Assembly: GCA_965215295.1 (NCBI GenBank)
Contig: OZ244045.1
Coordinates: 2,232,001 to 2,296,000, forward strand
DNA: 64,000 nucleotides
Source of the DNA: HK1 sp965215295
Lineage (GTDB): Bacteria; Pseudomonadota; Gammaproteobacteria; HK1
Direction of reading: 5' to 3'
Shown: positions 44,687-55,100 of the stretch, in pieces
How positions within the stretch are numbered: the first letter of the stretch is position 1
Layout of the letters: each line of letters opens with the position of its first letter
Notes under the pieces: generated by a model
What the model was told of the DNA's origin: nothing
Seen by the model: only the letters and a program-made list of their open reading frames with translations
Database searches by the model: none
Made by a program: the position numbers and the translations under genes

Positions 44687-45979
44687 TCAGTCGAACGGAT
44701 GGCGCTCGACGATGGTCTCGTCGCGCCCCGCCCCGGTCGAGATGATGTCGATCGGGACCTCGACGAGGGATTCGATGCGATCGAGGTACGCGCGCGCTTG
44801 CGGCGGCAGCACCGCGCGGGACCGGATCCCCACCGTCGACGATCTCCAGCCCGGCATGTCTTCGTAGATCGGCTCGCAACGCGCCAGGTCCTCGGCGGAG
44901 CTCGGCGGGACGTCCCGCGACTCCCCGCCGAACCGGTAGCCGGTGCACAGGCGCACCACCGGCATCTCGTCCAGAACGTCCAGCTTGGTGATGCACAGCC
45001 CCGAAACGCCGTTGATCCGGGCCGCACGCCGCAGACCCGCGATGTCGAGCCACCCGCAACGGCGGGAACGCCCCGTGGTGGCGCCGAACTCGTTGCCCCG
45101 GGCCGCGAGGTGGCTGCCCGTCTCGTCGCGCAGCTCGGTGGGAAACGGCCCGGCGCCCACCCGCGTCGCATACGCCTTGGTGATTCCGAGAACGTAGCCG
45201 ATGTTCCGCGGACCGAGCCCGCTCCCCGTCGCGGCGGCGCCCGCGGTGGTATTCGAAGAGGTCACGAACGGGAACGTGCCCTGGTCGATGTCCAGATACG
45301 CGCCCTGGGCCCCTTCCAGCAGCACGCCCGCACCGGCTTCGATGGCTGCGTGCAACACGCCCGGTACGTCGGCCACGAGCGGCCGGAGCCGCTCGATCGC
45401 CGCTTCGAGCGCATCGCGGACTTCGGCCATGTCCACCGGGTCGGCGCCGAGCCACCGGGTGAGCATGAAGTTGTGGTACTCGTCGAGGATCCGGAGCTTC
45501 GCGTCCAGCCGCGCGGGGTCGAGGAGGTCGCCCACGCGCATCGCCCGGCGGGCGGCCTTGTCTTCGTATGCGGGGCCGATCCCGCGCCCGGTGGTGCCGA
45601 TCGCGACCGCCCCGCGCGCCGCCTCGCGGGCTCGATCCAGGACCGCGTGGTAGGGGAGGATGAGCGGACACGCGTCACTCACCTTCACACGCTCGGCGGC
45701 CGGGACGCCACGCTCGGCGAGCATGTGCAGTTCGTCGACGAGCGCGGTCGGCGACAGCACCACGCCGTGGCCGATCAGGCACTGCACCCCCTCCCTCATC
45801 ACCCCGGAGGGGACGAGGTGAAGCACGGTGCGCTCGCCGTCGATGACCAGGGTATGGCCGGCGTTGTGCCCCCCCTGGAACCGCACCACCACCGAGGCCC
45901 GGTCGGTCAGGTGGTCGACGATCTTGCCCTTGCCCTCGTCTCCCCACTGCATGCCGATGACGGCGACCGCACCGGTCAT
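44687..45979 (-). CDS. purA: Adenylosuccinate synthetase
   Basis: A 430-residue GTP-dependent enzyme for the first step from IMP to AMP. It has the P-loop WGDEGKGKIVDHL, QGGHNAGHTLV, and GTTGRGIGPAYEDKAARRAM. The ATG at 45979 (MTGAVAVIGMQWGDEG) overlaps the hisZ stop by four bases. It precedes the CBS-containing fusion gene by 16 bases, so the two are co-transcribed. Confidence 0.97.
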   Translation of the reverse strand: MTGAVAVIGMQWGDEGKGKIVDHLTDRASVVVRFQGGHNAGHTLVIDGERTVLHLVPSGVMREGVQCLIGHGVVLSPTALVDELHMLAERGVPAAERVKVSDACPLILPYHAVLDRAREAARGAVAIGTTGRGIGPAYEDKAARRAMRVGDLLDPARLDAKLRILDEYHNFMLTRWLGADPVDMAEVRDALEAAIERLRPLVADVPGVLHAAIEAGAGVLLEGAQGAYLDIDQGTFPFVTSSNTTAGAAATGSGLGPRNIGYVLGITKAYATRVGAGPFPTELRDETGSHLAARGNEFGATTGRSRRCGWLDIAGLRRAARINGVSGLCITKLDVLDEMPVVRLCTGYRFGGESRDVPPSSAEDLARCEPIYEDMPGWRSSTVGIRSRAVLPPQARAYLDRIESLVEVPIDIISTGAGRDETIVERHPFD

Positions 45980-47205
45980 CCCCGATCCCCCTCCGCCCCC
46001 GCTACCGGAACGCGGTCCGGGGACTCCTCGTCGACCACCACCCACTGCCCCGCACGCCGCTCCAGGACGCGGGCGCCGTGGACGGCTTCACCCGGCAAGC
46101 GCTGGACCACCCGCCCCCCGGCCAGCCTGAGTTCACGGATGGCGGCGAGCAACGCGGGGTCGTCCGACCAGGGGGCGGTGACCACGTCCCGGTCCTGCAC
46201 CCCGGCGTCATCCTCCGCGGCCCGCAGGGCGATCAGGGTCTTCAGGTCCGCGCTGAACCCGGTGGCGGGCCGCGCGCGTCCGAAGACGCTGCCGATCTCG
46301 TCGTAGCGCCCGCCCCGGGCCACCTCCCCCCCGTATCCCGGCACGAACGCGGCGAAGACGAAGCCGGTGTGGTAGCGGTACCCCCGGAGCTCGGCCAAGT
46401 CCACGTGCAGCTCGGCATCGGGACGGCGCGCGCGGACCGCGCGCACCAGCCCGGCGAGCTCTCCGAGCTCGCGCTCGACGTGCTCGCCGCCGGGCGCGAG
46501 CTCGCGTCCGGCACGCTCCAGGATCGCCGGGTCCCCGTCCAGATCGACGAGCGCGAGCAACGCGCCGGCGTACCGGGCCTCGACTTCCCATTCGCCCAGC
46601 CGCTCCCCGACCTCCGTCCCCGCCTTGCGCTGCAATGCCTCGTGCAGGACGAGCTCCCGCTCGCGCGACAGCCCCGCGCCGCGGGCGAGGGCGCGGAAGA
46701 TCCCGACATGGCCCATGTCGAGGTACACCGGCCCGACGCCGGACACGTCCAGCGCTTCGAGCATCAGGCAGACGATCTCGCAATCGCTCTCCCGGCCCGC
46801 GTGGCCGTAGAGCTCCGCTCCGATCTGCACCGGGCTGCGCCCGCCCGAGATGCCCTCCGGCAGCGTGTGCAGGACGGTCCCGGCATAGCACAGGCGCGAC
46901 GGGCCGGCGCGGCGCAGGCGGCGGGCATCGATGCGGGCGACCTGGGGGGTCATGTCCGCCCGGACCCCCATCATCCGGCCCGTCAACTGGTCGATCAGCT
47001 TGAAGGTGTGGAGCTCCAGGTCCTCGCCGGTGCCCGTCAGCAGCGACTCCAGGTACTCGATGAACGGAGGGGTGACGATCTCGTAGCCCCAGCGGGAGAA
47101 CAGATCGAGCAGGGAACGCCGCATCCGCTCGAGCCGCAGCGACTCCGGAGGCACGAGTTCCTCCACGCCTTCCGGCAGCAGCCATCGTTCCGTATGCGGT
47201 TCCAT
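45976..47205 (-). CDS. hisZ: ATP phosphoribosyltransferase regulatory subunit HisZ
   Basis: A 409-residue class II aminoacyl-tRNA-synthetase paralogue that makes short-form HisG active and histidine-sensitive. It reads EPHTERWLLPEGVEELVPPE, then motif 2-like MGVRADMTPQVARIDARRL and YAGTVLHTLPEGISGGRSP; the histidine-binding GYRYHTGFVFAAF and ARGGRYDEIGSVFGRARPAT are conserved. It lacks the anticodon-binding domain of true HisRS. hisZ-purA after hflC is also the Pseudomonas order. It implies a short-form hisG elsewhere. Confidence 0.93.
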   Translation of the reverse strand: MEPHTERWLLPEGVEELVPPESLRLERMRRSLLDLFSRWGYEIVTPPFIEYLESLLTGTGEDLELHTFKLIDQLTGRMMGVRADMTPQVARIDARRLRRAGPSRLCYAGTVLHTLPEGISGGRSPVQIGAELYGHAGRESDCEIVCLMLEALDVSGVGPVYLDMGHVGIFRALARGAGLSRERELVLHEALQRKAGTEVGERLGEWEVEARYAGALLALVDLDGDPAILERAGRELAPGGEHVERELGELAGLVRAVRARRPDAELHVDLAELRGYRYHTGFVFAAFVPGYGGEVARGGRYDEIGSVFGRARPATGFSADLKTLIALRAAEDDAGVQDRDVVTAPWSDDPALLAAIRELRLAGGRVVQRLPGEAVHGARVLERRAGQWVVVDEESPDRVPVAGAEGDRG

Positions 47206-47252
47206 CGGACGGGCGGCTGCGGCGACGAATGGCGGACCGCCCGGGCGCCGGC

Positions 47253-47438
47253 TCAGCGAACGACGTAGAGGAGCAGGCACCCGGCCACCATCACCGTGAG
47301 GCCCGCGAACCGCAGCGTGTTGTCATTCATCTTCGCCAGCGCGAGCATCGCGCGACGCATCGCCCCCGGGTTCAGGAAGGGCACGACGCCCTCGAGCACG
47401 AGCACGAGCGCGAGCGCAACGAGCAGTTCGTGCCACAC
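47253..47438 (-). CDS. DUF2065 small membrane protein (YjeT family)
   Basis: 61 residues with two helices (LLVALALVLVLEGVVPFL and FAGLTVMVAGCLLLYVV) joined by the conserved loop NPGAMRRAMLALAKMND. It sits between hflC and hisZ-purA as yjeT does in E. coli (hflX-hflK-hflC-yjeT-purA). Its role is unknown. Confidence 0.9.
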   Translation of the reverse strand: MWHELLVALALVLVLEGVVPFLNPGAMRRAMLALAKMNDNTLRFAGLTVMVAGCLLLYVVR

Positions 47439-47499
47439 GTAGCGCCCTCTGGAGGTCAGCGCCCGGGGGGCGGCGCGGGCTCGCGGGGCGGGATGCGGT

Positions 47500-48366
47500 T
47501 CACGGCCGCGCTTCCGAGCCCTTGAAGTAGTCGAAGAACTCGCTCTTCGGCTCGAGCAGGAGGATGTCCGCGGTGCTGCCGAACGCCGTACGGTACGCGT
47601 TCAGGCTGCGGTAGAGCTTGTAGAACTCGCGGTCCCGGCCGAACGCCGAGGCGTAGATTTCGGTCGCCCGCGCATCCCCCGCGCCACGGGTGATCTGGGC
47701 CTCCCGATCCGCCTCGGCGATGATGACCTCGCGATCCTTGTTCGCGTTCGCCCGGAGCTCGCGCGCCTCCTCCTCGCCCTCGGACCGGAACCGCTTGGCC
47801 ACCTCCAGCCGCTCCGCCCGCATCCGGTTGTAGACCGACTGGCCCACGTCCTCGGGCAGGTCCACCCGCTTGATGCGCACGTCCACGATCTCGAGCCCGA
47901 GCTCGTCCGCCTGATCCTTGGCCGCGACCCGGAGCTCGTCCATGATCTCGCCCCGCTCCCCCGAGACCACCTGCTGGATGGTGCGCTTGCCGAACTCGTC
48001 CCGCAGCCGCTTGAGGATCACCTCGCCGAGCCGGTTGTTCGCCTGGAGGATGCTGCCGCCGGCCGAGGTGTAGAACCGGCGCACGTCCGCGATCCGCCAC
48101 TTCACGAACGAGTCCACGATCACGTTCTTCTTCTCGAACGTGAGGTAGTTCTGGGGATCGCTGTCGAGGGTCTGGATCCGGGCATCGAACTTCAGGACGT
48201 TCTGCACCACCGGCACCTTGAAGTGCAGTCCCGGCTCCAGGTTCGTGCGTTCCACCTTGCCGAACTGCAGCAGGATGGCCACTTGGCGCTGATCGACGGT
48301 GAACACGCTCAGTCCGCCGAGGATGCCGAGTCCGGCCAGGAGGACCAGCAGGGCCTTGAGGTTCAT
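47500..48366 (-). CDS. hflC: HflC, SPFH/band-7 regulator of FtsH
   Basis: 288 residues. One N-terminal membrane anchor (LKALLVLLAGLGILGGLSVF), then the SPFH domain (FTVDQRQVAILLQFGKVERT, GLHFKVPVVQNVLKFDARIQ, DSFVKWRIADVRRFY) and a coiled coil with RSEGEEEARELRANANKDRE. With HflK it forms a cage around the FtsH protease. The ATG overlaps the hflK stop by one base (TGATG). Confidence 0.96.
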   Translation of the reverse strand: MNLKALLVLLAGLGILGGLSVFTVDQRQVAILLQFGKVERTNLEPGLHFKVPVVQNVLKFDARIQTLDSDPQNYLTFEKKNVIVDSFVKWRIADVRRFYTSAGGSILQANNRLGEVILKRLRDEFGKRTIQQVVSGERGEIMDELRVAAKDQADELGLEIVDVRIKRVDLPEDVGQSVYNRMRAERLEVAKRFRSEGEEEARELRANANKDREVIIAEADREAQITRGAGDARATEIYASAFGRDREFYKLYRSLNAYRTAFGSTADILLLEPKSEFFDYFKGSEARP

Positions 48367-49580
48367 CAGCGCGTCCTCCCGAGCGGGTTGTCCCGCGTGC
48401 GTCGTTGATCGCCGGTCGAGGCGCCGCGCGTGGTGGAGTCACCCGCCGCTCCGAACGACTGGCGCTCGGGAGCCGGCGAAGCGCCTCGCGACTGGATGAT
48501 CTGGTCGAGCGGCAGGTACATGAGGTTGTTGCCTTCCGGTATGTCGACGAGCACCTTGCTGGTGTTCGCGAGGACCGACTCCACCGCTTCGAGGTAGAGC
48601 CGGTCGCGGGTGATCTCCGGCGCGGTCCGGTACGCGTTCAGGACCTGCTCGAAACGCGACGCGTCACCGAGCGCGATGGCTTCCACCCGCTGCCGGTAGG
48701 CTTCGGCCTCGGCGAGGATCGCATTGGCCTCGCCGCGCGCCTTGGGGACCACGTCCGCCTGGTACGCCTTCGCTTCGTTGATGATCCGCTCCTGGTCCTC
48801 GCGTGCCTTGATGGCGTCGAGGAACGCGTCCTGGACCTGCGTCGGCGGCTGCGCGTTCTGCATGTTGACGCTCATCACGTGCAGGCCGGTCTTGTACCGG
48901 TCGAGGATCTCCTGGATCAGCCCCTGCGTCTCCGCGGCAACCGCGCCGCGGCCCTCGGTGAGCACGAAGTCCATCTTCGACCGGCCGACGATCTCGCGCA
49001 CCGCGCTCTCCGTCGCCTGGCGCAGCGCGATCTCCGGCTGGCTGTTCTCGAAGAGGAACTGCGCGGGGTCCTTCACCCGGTACTGGACCGCGAACTGCAG
49101 GTCGACGATGTTCTCGTCCTCGGTCAGCATGAGCGCCTCGCGGGGCACCGCGGCAACGCTGCTGCCCTGGTTGCGGAACCCGATCTCGGCGTTGCGGACC
49201 CGGTCCACGTTGACCGTGATCGCCGAGTCGATGAAGTACGGCGCCCAGTTGAAGCCCGGGTCCATCGTGCGGTGGTACGCGCCGAAGCGCAGCACCACGC
49301 CCTTCTCCGGCTCCTGGATGATCCATATGCCCGCGAGCCACCAGGCCACGACCAGCACCGCCGCGACGAGCCCGGCGCCCAGGAACCCGCCGCGGCCGAA
49401 TCCCGAACCGGAGCCGCCGCGGCCCGACCGCCCGCCTCCGAGCGGGCGCCGGCCGAAGACCCGGCCCCACTGCGACTGCAGCTTGCGGAGGATTTCGTCG
49501 AGATCCGGAGGCCCCTGCTGCCGCCCGCGGTTCCCCCACGGATCGCGGTCTCCGTTCCCGTCAGGTTGATTCCAAGCCAT
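48366..49580 (-). CDS. hflK: HflK, SPFH/band-7 regulator of FtsH
   Basis: 404 residues. The N-terminus is Gly/Asp-rich (MAWNQPDGNGDRDPWGNRG) with a Gly-Arg stretch, then a membrane anchor (GAGLVAAVLVVAWWLAGIWI). The SPFH domain follows (PEKGVVLRFGAYHRTMDPGF), then a helical stalk and a Ser/Arg-rich end. I use the ATG at 49580, six codons after the first in frame. It is the partner of HflC. Confidence 0.96.
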   Translation of the reverse strand: MAWNQPDGNGDRDPWGNRGRQQGPPDLDEILRKLQSQWGRVFGRRPLGGGRSGRGGSGSGFGRGGFLGAGLVAAVLVVAWWLAGIWIIQEPEKGVVLRFGAYHRTMDPGFNWAPYFIDSAITVNVDRVRNAEIGFRNQGSSVAAVPREALMLTEDENIVDLQFAVQYRVKDPAQFLFENSQPEIALRQATESAVREIVGRSKMDFVLTEGRGAVAAETQGLIQEILDRYKTGLHVMSVNMQNAQPPTQVQDAFLDAIKAREDQERIINEAKAYQADVVPKARGEANAILAEAEAYRQRVEAIALGDASRFEQVLNAYRTAPEITRDRLYLEAVESVLANTSKVLVDIPEGNNLMYLPLDQIIQSRGASPAPERQSFGAAGDSTTRGASTGDQRRTRDNPLGRTR

Positions 49581-49685
49581 CCGGTCGCTCCCGTGCACCC
49601 GTCCGGGTGAAGCGTCCTTCCGCGGCGAGACGGCCGCGTCGGAGAGAAAATGGAGACCCGATCTTAGCCTGCATCGCCCGCCAGT

Positions 49686-51017
49686 TCACGATGGCGCCGC
49701 CTCGCGGTCGCCGGCGGGCTCCGGCGCGGAAAGAAACTCCGCGAGCCCCATCTCCCGATGCAGCCGTTCCAGGACGGCCGGTTCGATGCGAAACGTCATC
49801 CGGCTCGCGCCGTCCGGCGCTCCCTCTTCCTTCACGACGTTCGCGCGGGCGTGGATCGCCGCGCGCAACCGGCCTCGGGAAGGCGGAATGCATGCGACCC
49901 GGGTGACTCGCGAGCGCCCGACGTGCGAGCGGATCGCTTCGACGACGAGGTCCGTTCCGGCCCCGGTCCGCGCGGACGCGAGCACGCGCGCGGGGCGGGC
50001 ATCGGGTCCCGGCTCCGGGTGCGACCGGCCGGAGCCGGCTTCGAGCCGCTCGGGCGCAAGCGCGTCGCACTTGTTGAACACCTCGAGCCTGGGGATCTCG
50101 CCCGCGCCGATCGCGCCCAGCACGTCGTGCACGTCGCGCACCCTGTCGTCCCGGTCCGGTGCGGTCGCATCGATGACGTGCACCAGAAGCTGCGCCTCCT
50201 TCGTCTCCTCGAGAGTCGCCCTGAACGCCGCCACCAGATCGTGGGGAAGCTGGCGGATGAACCCGACGGTGTCGGCGAGCACCACCTCGTCGCCGCCTCC
50301 GAGCTCGAATCGGCGCAGGGTGGGGTCGAGCGTGGCGAACAGCCGGTCCTCGGCGAGCACGCCGGCGCCGGTGAGCCGGTTGAACAGGGTCGACTTGCCC
50401 GCGTTGGTGTAGCCCACCAGCGCCACCACCGGGGTCCCGGAGCGGAACCGCGCGCGCCGGCTGAGCCGGCGGCGGACGCGCACCTGCTCGAGACGTTCGC
50501 GCACCACGCGTATCCGCCTGTCGACGAGGCGCCGGTCCGTCTCGAGCTGCGTCTCGCCCGGCCCGCGCAGGCCGATGCCTCCCTTCTGGCGCTCCAAGTG
50601 CGTCCATCCCCTCACCAGCCGGGTGGACAGGTGTTCGAGCTGGGCGAGCTCCACCTGGAGCTTGCCTTCGAAGGTACTTGCGCGTTGCGCGAAGATGTCG
50701 AGGATGAGAGCGCGCCGGTCGAGGACCCTGCACGCGACGTGGCGTTCGAGGTTGCGCTCCTGCGCCGGACTCAGCGGCTGGTCGAAGAGGACGACCTCGG
50801 CTTCGCACGCCGCCGCCGCGTCCCTGATTTCGTCCGCCTTGCCGGCGCCCACGAAGAACTTCGGATCCGGACTCCGCTCCGGATAGTGGACGGCGCCCGC
50901 AACTCGTGCGCCGGCGGATACGGCAAGTTCCCGGAACTCGTCGACCATGCTCGCCGCGCCACGCTCGTCCACGTGCACGAGCAACGCCCGTTCGCCGGTC
51001 GCGGGCCTATCGAACAT
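49686..51017 (-). CDS. hflX: HflX, ribosome-associated GTPase
   Basis: A 443-residue GTPase that splits stalled or heat-damaged 70S ribosomes. The N-terminal domain holds PDPKFFVGAGKADEI, LFDQPLSPAQERNLER and DIFAQRASTFEGKLQVELAQ. The G domain has GYTNAGKSTLFN (G1), DTVGFIRQLP (G3) and NKCD (G4). It follows hfq by 227 bases, as in E. coli. Confidence 0.97.
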   Translation of the reverse strand: MFDRPATGERALLVHVDERGAASMVDEFRELAVSAGARVAGAVHYPERSPDPKFFVGAGKADEIRDAAAACEAEVVLFDQPLSPAQERNLERHVACRVLDRRALILDIFAQRASTFEGKLQVELAQLEHLSTRLVRGWTHLERQKGGIGLRGPGETQLETDRRLVDRRIRVVRERLEQVRVRRRLSRRARFRSGTPVVALVGYTNAGKSTLFNRLTGAGVLAEDRLFATLDPTLRRFELGGGDEVVLADTVGFIRQLPHDLVAAFRATLEETKEAQLLVHVIDATAPDRDDRVRDVHDVLGAIGAGEIPRLEVFNKCDALAPERLEAGSGRSHPEPGPDARPARVLASARTGAGTDLVVEAIRSHVGRSRVTRVACIPPSRGRLRAAIHARANVVKEEGAPDGASRMTFRIEPAVLERLHREMGLAEFLSAPEPAGDREAAPS

Positions 51018-51244
51018 CGAACCGTCCCGGTGGAGCCCGGGTCATCGGAGACGAAGCATCCGGGCGCCGGCGACGAGCGGACACGGCGCCGGCCTCCCGG
51101 GTCCGGCCGGCCGCCGGCGGGCGCCGGGGACGCCGGGAACGCACGCACGCCGCGCGGCGAGGGGAGATGCGGCCGGCGGCGAGAGCGCGCGGCCCGGACG
51201 CCACGCGCCTCGAACCCCGCCGGCGCCGATCGCGGAACGAACGC

Positions 51245-51496
51245 TCAGGGGCTGTCCGCCTCGTTCTCGACGGCGTTCGGGCGGGGAAGCCTGACGTCCC
51301 GAGACGGCACCACGGTCGAGATCGCGTGCTTGTACACCATCTGGCTCACGGAGTTGCGAAGCACCACGACGAACTGGTCGAACGACTCGATCTGGCCCTG
51401 GAGCTTGATTCCGTTGACGAGGAATATGGAGACGCGGACCCGTTCCTTCCTGAGCATGTTGAGAAACGGATCCTGCAGTGAGTGTCCCTTGCTCAT
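51245..51496 (-). CDS. hfq: RNA chaperone Hfq
   Basis: 83 residues, starting MSKGHSLQDPFLNMLRKERV. Sm1 includes VSIFLVNGIKLQGQIESFDQ and Sm2 QMVYKHAISTVVPSR with the YKH motif. The hexamer pairs small RNAs with mRNAs. The short C-terminal tail is typical outside enterobacteria. In many gammaproteobacteria miaA and mutL precede hfq; here the upstream DNA is a transposase remnant and the giant adhesin. Confidence 0.98.
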   Translation of the reverse strand: MSKGHSLQDPFLNMLRKERVRVSIFLVNGIKLQGQIESFDQFVVVLRNSVSQMVYKHAISTVVPSRDVRLPRPNAVENEADSP

Positions 51497-51777
51497 GGTC
51501 GTTCTCCGACGCTGTGCCGCTGGTTGTCCGTCCGGGCTCCTTCCCGGTGCGACCGGAACCGGACGGGCCGCCACCGCGCGAGGCCGTCGCCGGCGCGGGC
51601 CCGGATGCGGCGCTCTCCGGCCCGCAACGACGCCATGGCGAGGGGTCTCGTCTCACGCCCGGCCCTTCCCCCGAAGCCGTTCCCGATGGGCAAGGGGGCC
51701 GATTCCGCTCTTCGATGTAGTGGAATGCGGAATCGCGAGCGAGTCAAGCGCAGCGGGCCCGAAGCAGCGGTTCTCAT

Positions 51778-51963
51778 TCATCGGGCGCGGGCGCAGTCGG
51801 CGAGTTCGGCGACATTGTCGCGGTCGACATTGAGGCTGGTGAGGAAGGCGCCGAGGCAGGCGACGGTGCCGTCGGGTCGGGCGCTGGTGCTCTCCAGCCA
51901 GTTGACGCGCAGGGCGTCGTCGCCGTCGCGGATGGGCAGATCGGTCATCCAGCGGTAGCGGTG
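51778..51963 (-). pseudogene. Transposase C-terminal remnant
   Basis: About 61 codons read HRYRWMTDLPIRDGDDALRV, then NWLES, then CLGAFLTSLNVDRDNVAELA and DCARAR before a stop. The pattern R-Y-x-W-x-x-D-x-P-L/I-R-D-x-x-D-A-L-x-V-N-W followed by F-x-T-x-x-x-V-x-x-x-N-V-x-x-L-x-x-C-G/A-R-A-R is, from memory, the end of an uncommon insertion-sequence transposase; the following W-K-I-E-N-E segment is lost. The flanks (51497-51777 and 51964-52176) show no intact gene. A broken element here marks a rearrangement point between hfq and the adhesin gene. Confidence 0.6.
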
Positions 51964-52176
51964 GATGCGGCGCTTCGCGCCGCGTCCCGCGGTGCGGCGG
52001 TGCGTGGGCGGGCGGATGCCGTTTCGGGACGCTCGCGTTCCAGGGTGCGGCCGAGCGCCTCGACGCAGAACGCCATCGTCGCGCGCTCGGAGTTGCTCGA
52101 CCGCCCCGACCGCCGCGGGGCCGCGTCGCACCTGGCCCGGCGGAGCCGGTGGCCCCGCCCTCCGGGTCGAGCTCGT

Positions 52177-55100
52177 TCAGAACCTCGCTTCGTACCTCAA
52201 CCCGACGGTGCCCGAGGAGAACCAATCCGACCCCAGGCCATCGAAGTCGACGGACAGGTCGAGCGAACTCCCCTTGTCGAACTGCCAGCGGTGCCCCACC
52301 TCCAGCGAAGCCGAGATCTCCTCCGTCCGGCCCTCGTCCGATTCCAGGTTGTGGGCATCCAGGTTCACCCGTAGCTTCCCGTGCATGGTGCCGCCCTCCC
52401 CCAGGTTCCAGGTCACCTTCGGGCCGAGCCCCAGCCGCGCCAGCCACAGACGTTCCTCCGGCCCCTCGCCACCCACGCTGTCCGTGAACGCGTCCAGACC
52501 CTCCTCCGCATAGAGCAGGCCGATCTGCGGCTCCACCCGCAGCCCCTCACCGCCCCAACCGAAGTCCCCCGTCAGGTCCCCACGCACCGCTATCCGCTCC
52601 GAGCGGTACGAGGCCGTCACCGGAGCCCCCTCGACCAGTGACAGGTCGCCCTTGCCGCGGCCCCAGCCAACGGCGCCATCAACCGTCAGGGTCTCGCTCA
52701 GCCGGTGCGCCCCGTACAGTCCGAGCTGCACATGCTCCGCCTCCAGCCGCACACCTTCCGCCGTCACCCGGCCGGGCTCGTAGCCGAGCAGGGCGCCATA
52801 GGCCGTGCGCCCGTCCGCGCCGAGACGATCCGCTCCCGCGTAGACGTCCCACACGCTTCCATCCGCCGACCCGTTCAGCTTCGAATACCGGACGCTGGCC
52901 CAGCCATCCCACCCCGACGGCAGAGCCATCGCGACTTCACCATTCGCGGTCACTCCGCCATCACCGACATCCACATCGACCGTCGATGCCTTGGGGTCCC
53001 CGTCAAGACGCCCCAGCGCCACATCCGAGGTGAGCTGCGAGAACCTCTGCACATGACGGCGCAGAAGCGACGCCGCACCCACACGGCGACCCTCCGCGAG
53101 AACGCTGACCTCCCCCGCATCGTCCTGAATCGTGCCCGCGACCCGTGACGGCATGTCCAGCGTCACCTCCCGGGGAACCGGCGACAACAGCATGAACTCG
53201 ACCATCCCACCCTGCTCGACGATGCGGTCATTCACCGTCTCCAGCGAAATCTTCTGCTCCGTATTGTCCGGCGCGAGAGCGTCCGGATCGAAGGTCACGG
53301 TGCCGTCGAAGGGACCTTCATAGTTGTTCTCCGCCTCCGCCGTGACTTTCACGGTGTAGCCCACCGTGATCTCCACGGCGCTCGGGTGGGTCAGTTTCAC
53401 CGCAAACACGAGCGGGTCGCCCTCCGTCACATCCGTCACCGACTCGTCAACGTCAATGAACACCATGGGCGCTTCGTCATCGTTCTCCACCGTCACCATC
53501 ACCGTCCGCGGGGACGACGTGTCCAGGTCATAGCCCGCGCCCTCCCGCAGCGTGATCTCGATCGTCTCGTCGTTCGGCGAGTAGCGGTTGTCCTCCGTCT
53601 CCAGAGAAACCTCCTTTTCCTCCTCTCCCGGCTCGAAGGTCACGTCACCCTCTACCGCTCCAAGCGCAAGGCTGGTGGTCATGTCGGTGGCGCTGCCTCC
53701 GGCATCGTCGTCATCCCCCGTCAGCGCCGTTCTGGTCAGGGTGTACTGCACCGTAACCGGCACGGCACTCCGGCGGCTCAGCTCCACCATGAACGTGAAG
53801 GGGGCGCCCTCCTGCTTTGTCGACCCATCATCGGCACTCGATATCTTTGCCGTGGGCGGGTCCTCATCGTCCCGCACCGTGACCACGGCCCGTGACGGCG
53901 GCGTACCCGGGTCATAAGCCCCGCCGTCGTCCAGCGTGAGCGTGAGCATGGCATCCGGCTCGTCGGTGTCGTCATTCAAGGTCGCCAGCGTCACGCGCAC
54001 CGTGTCCTCATTGGCCCGGAAGGTCACACTGGTCGGTGGTGACACACCGGTCGGTGGCAACTCGTTGGTCAGCACCGTGTCGCCGCCCGTCACCTCGAAA
54101 GTCACCGCCAGCTCGTCCGACAGCACCCCCGTCCGCGTCAGGATGAAGACCGCATCATCGCCTTCCGGGACCGTCTCCGTCTCCGCCGCAACCGTCACCA
54201 TCGCCGCTTCGTCATCCGTGATCGTCAGCGTCACGTCACCCGGATCCGTCACCCCCTGCGCGTTCGTCGCCGTACCCGACACCGTCACCGTCTTGTGCGG
54301 TGCGTCCACCGCGTTGTCCACGCCCGTGACCGTCACCGTGCCCGTGCTCGTCGTCGCGCCCGCCGCAATCGTCAGCACCCGGTTCGAACTCAGCGTGTAG
54401 TCGCCCGCCACCGCCGGCGACACCGGCGCCACCGAAACCGTCACCGTCGTCGCCTCGCTCGACGAATGGTCCAGGCGCGCCGTCACCGTGCTCGTCCCAC
54501 CGTTCTCATCGATCGAGTCCGGGGACAGCACCAGCGTCACCGTCGGCGTGCCGTCGTCGTCCGTGATGGTCCCGGTCGCCGTGCCATCCGAAATGGCCGC
54601 GCCCGACGCGCTCGACAGCGTCACCGTGAACGTCTCGTTCGGCTCGTCCACGTCGTCGCCCGTCACCGTCACCGACACCGTCTTGCGGTCCTCTCCGGCG
54701 TTGAACGTCAGCCTCCCGTTCCCCGCCGTGTAGTCCGTCCCGGCTCGCGCCGTCCCGTCGGCCGTCGCCCAGTCCACCGTCACCGGCGACACCGCCGCCG
54801 GGTTCAGCATCACCGTGAATGCCAGCGTCGTGCTGCCCGAATCACCCTCGTCCACGCTCGCATCAGCGACCGACAGGCCCGGCACGTCGTCGTCCGTGAT
54901 TGCCAGCGACACGTCATCCGGGTTCGTGACACCCTGGCTGTTCGTCGCCGTGCCCGACACCGTCACCGTCTTGGCGAGCGCGACCACGTCGTTGTCCACG
55001 GCCGTGATCGTCACCGTGCCCGTGCTCGTCGTGGAATCCGCCGCAATCGTCAACACCCGGTTCGAACTCAGCATGTAGTCGGCCATCACCGCCGGCGTCA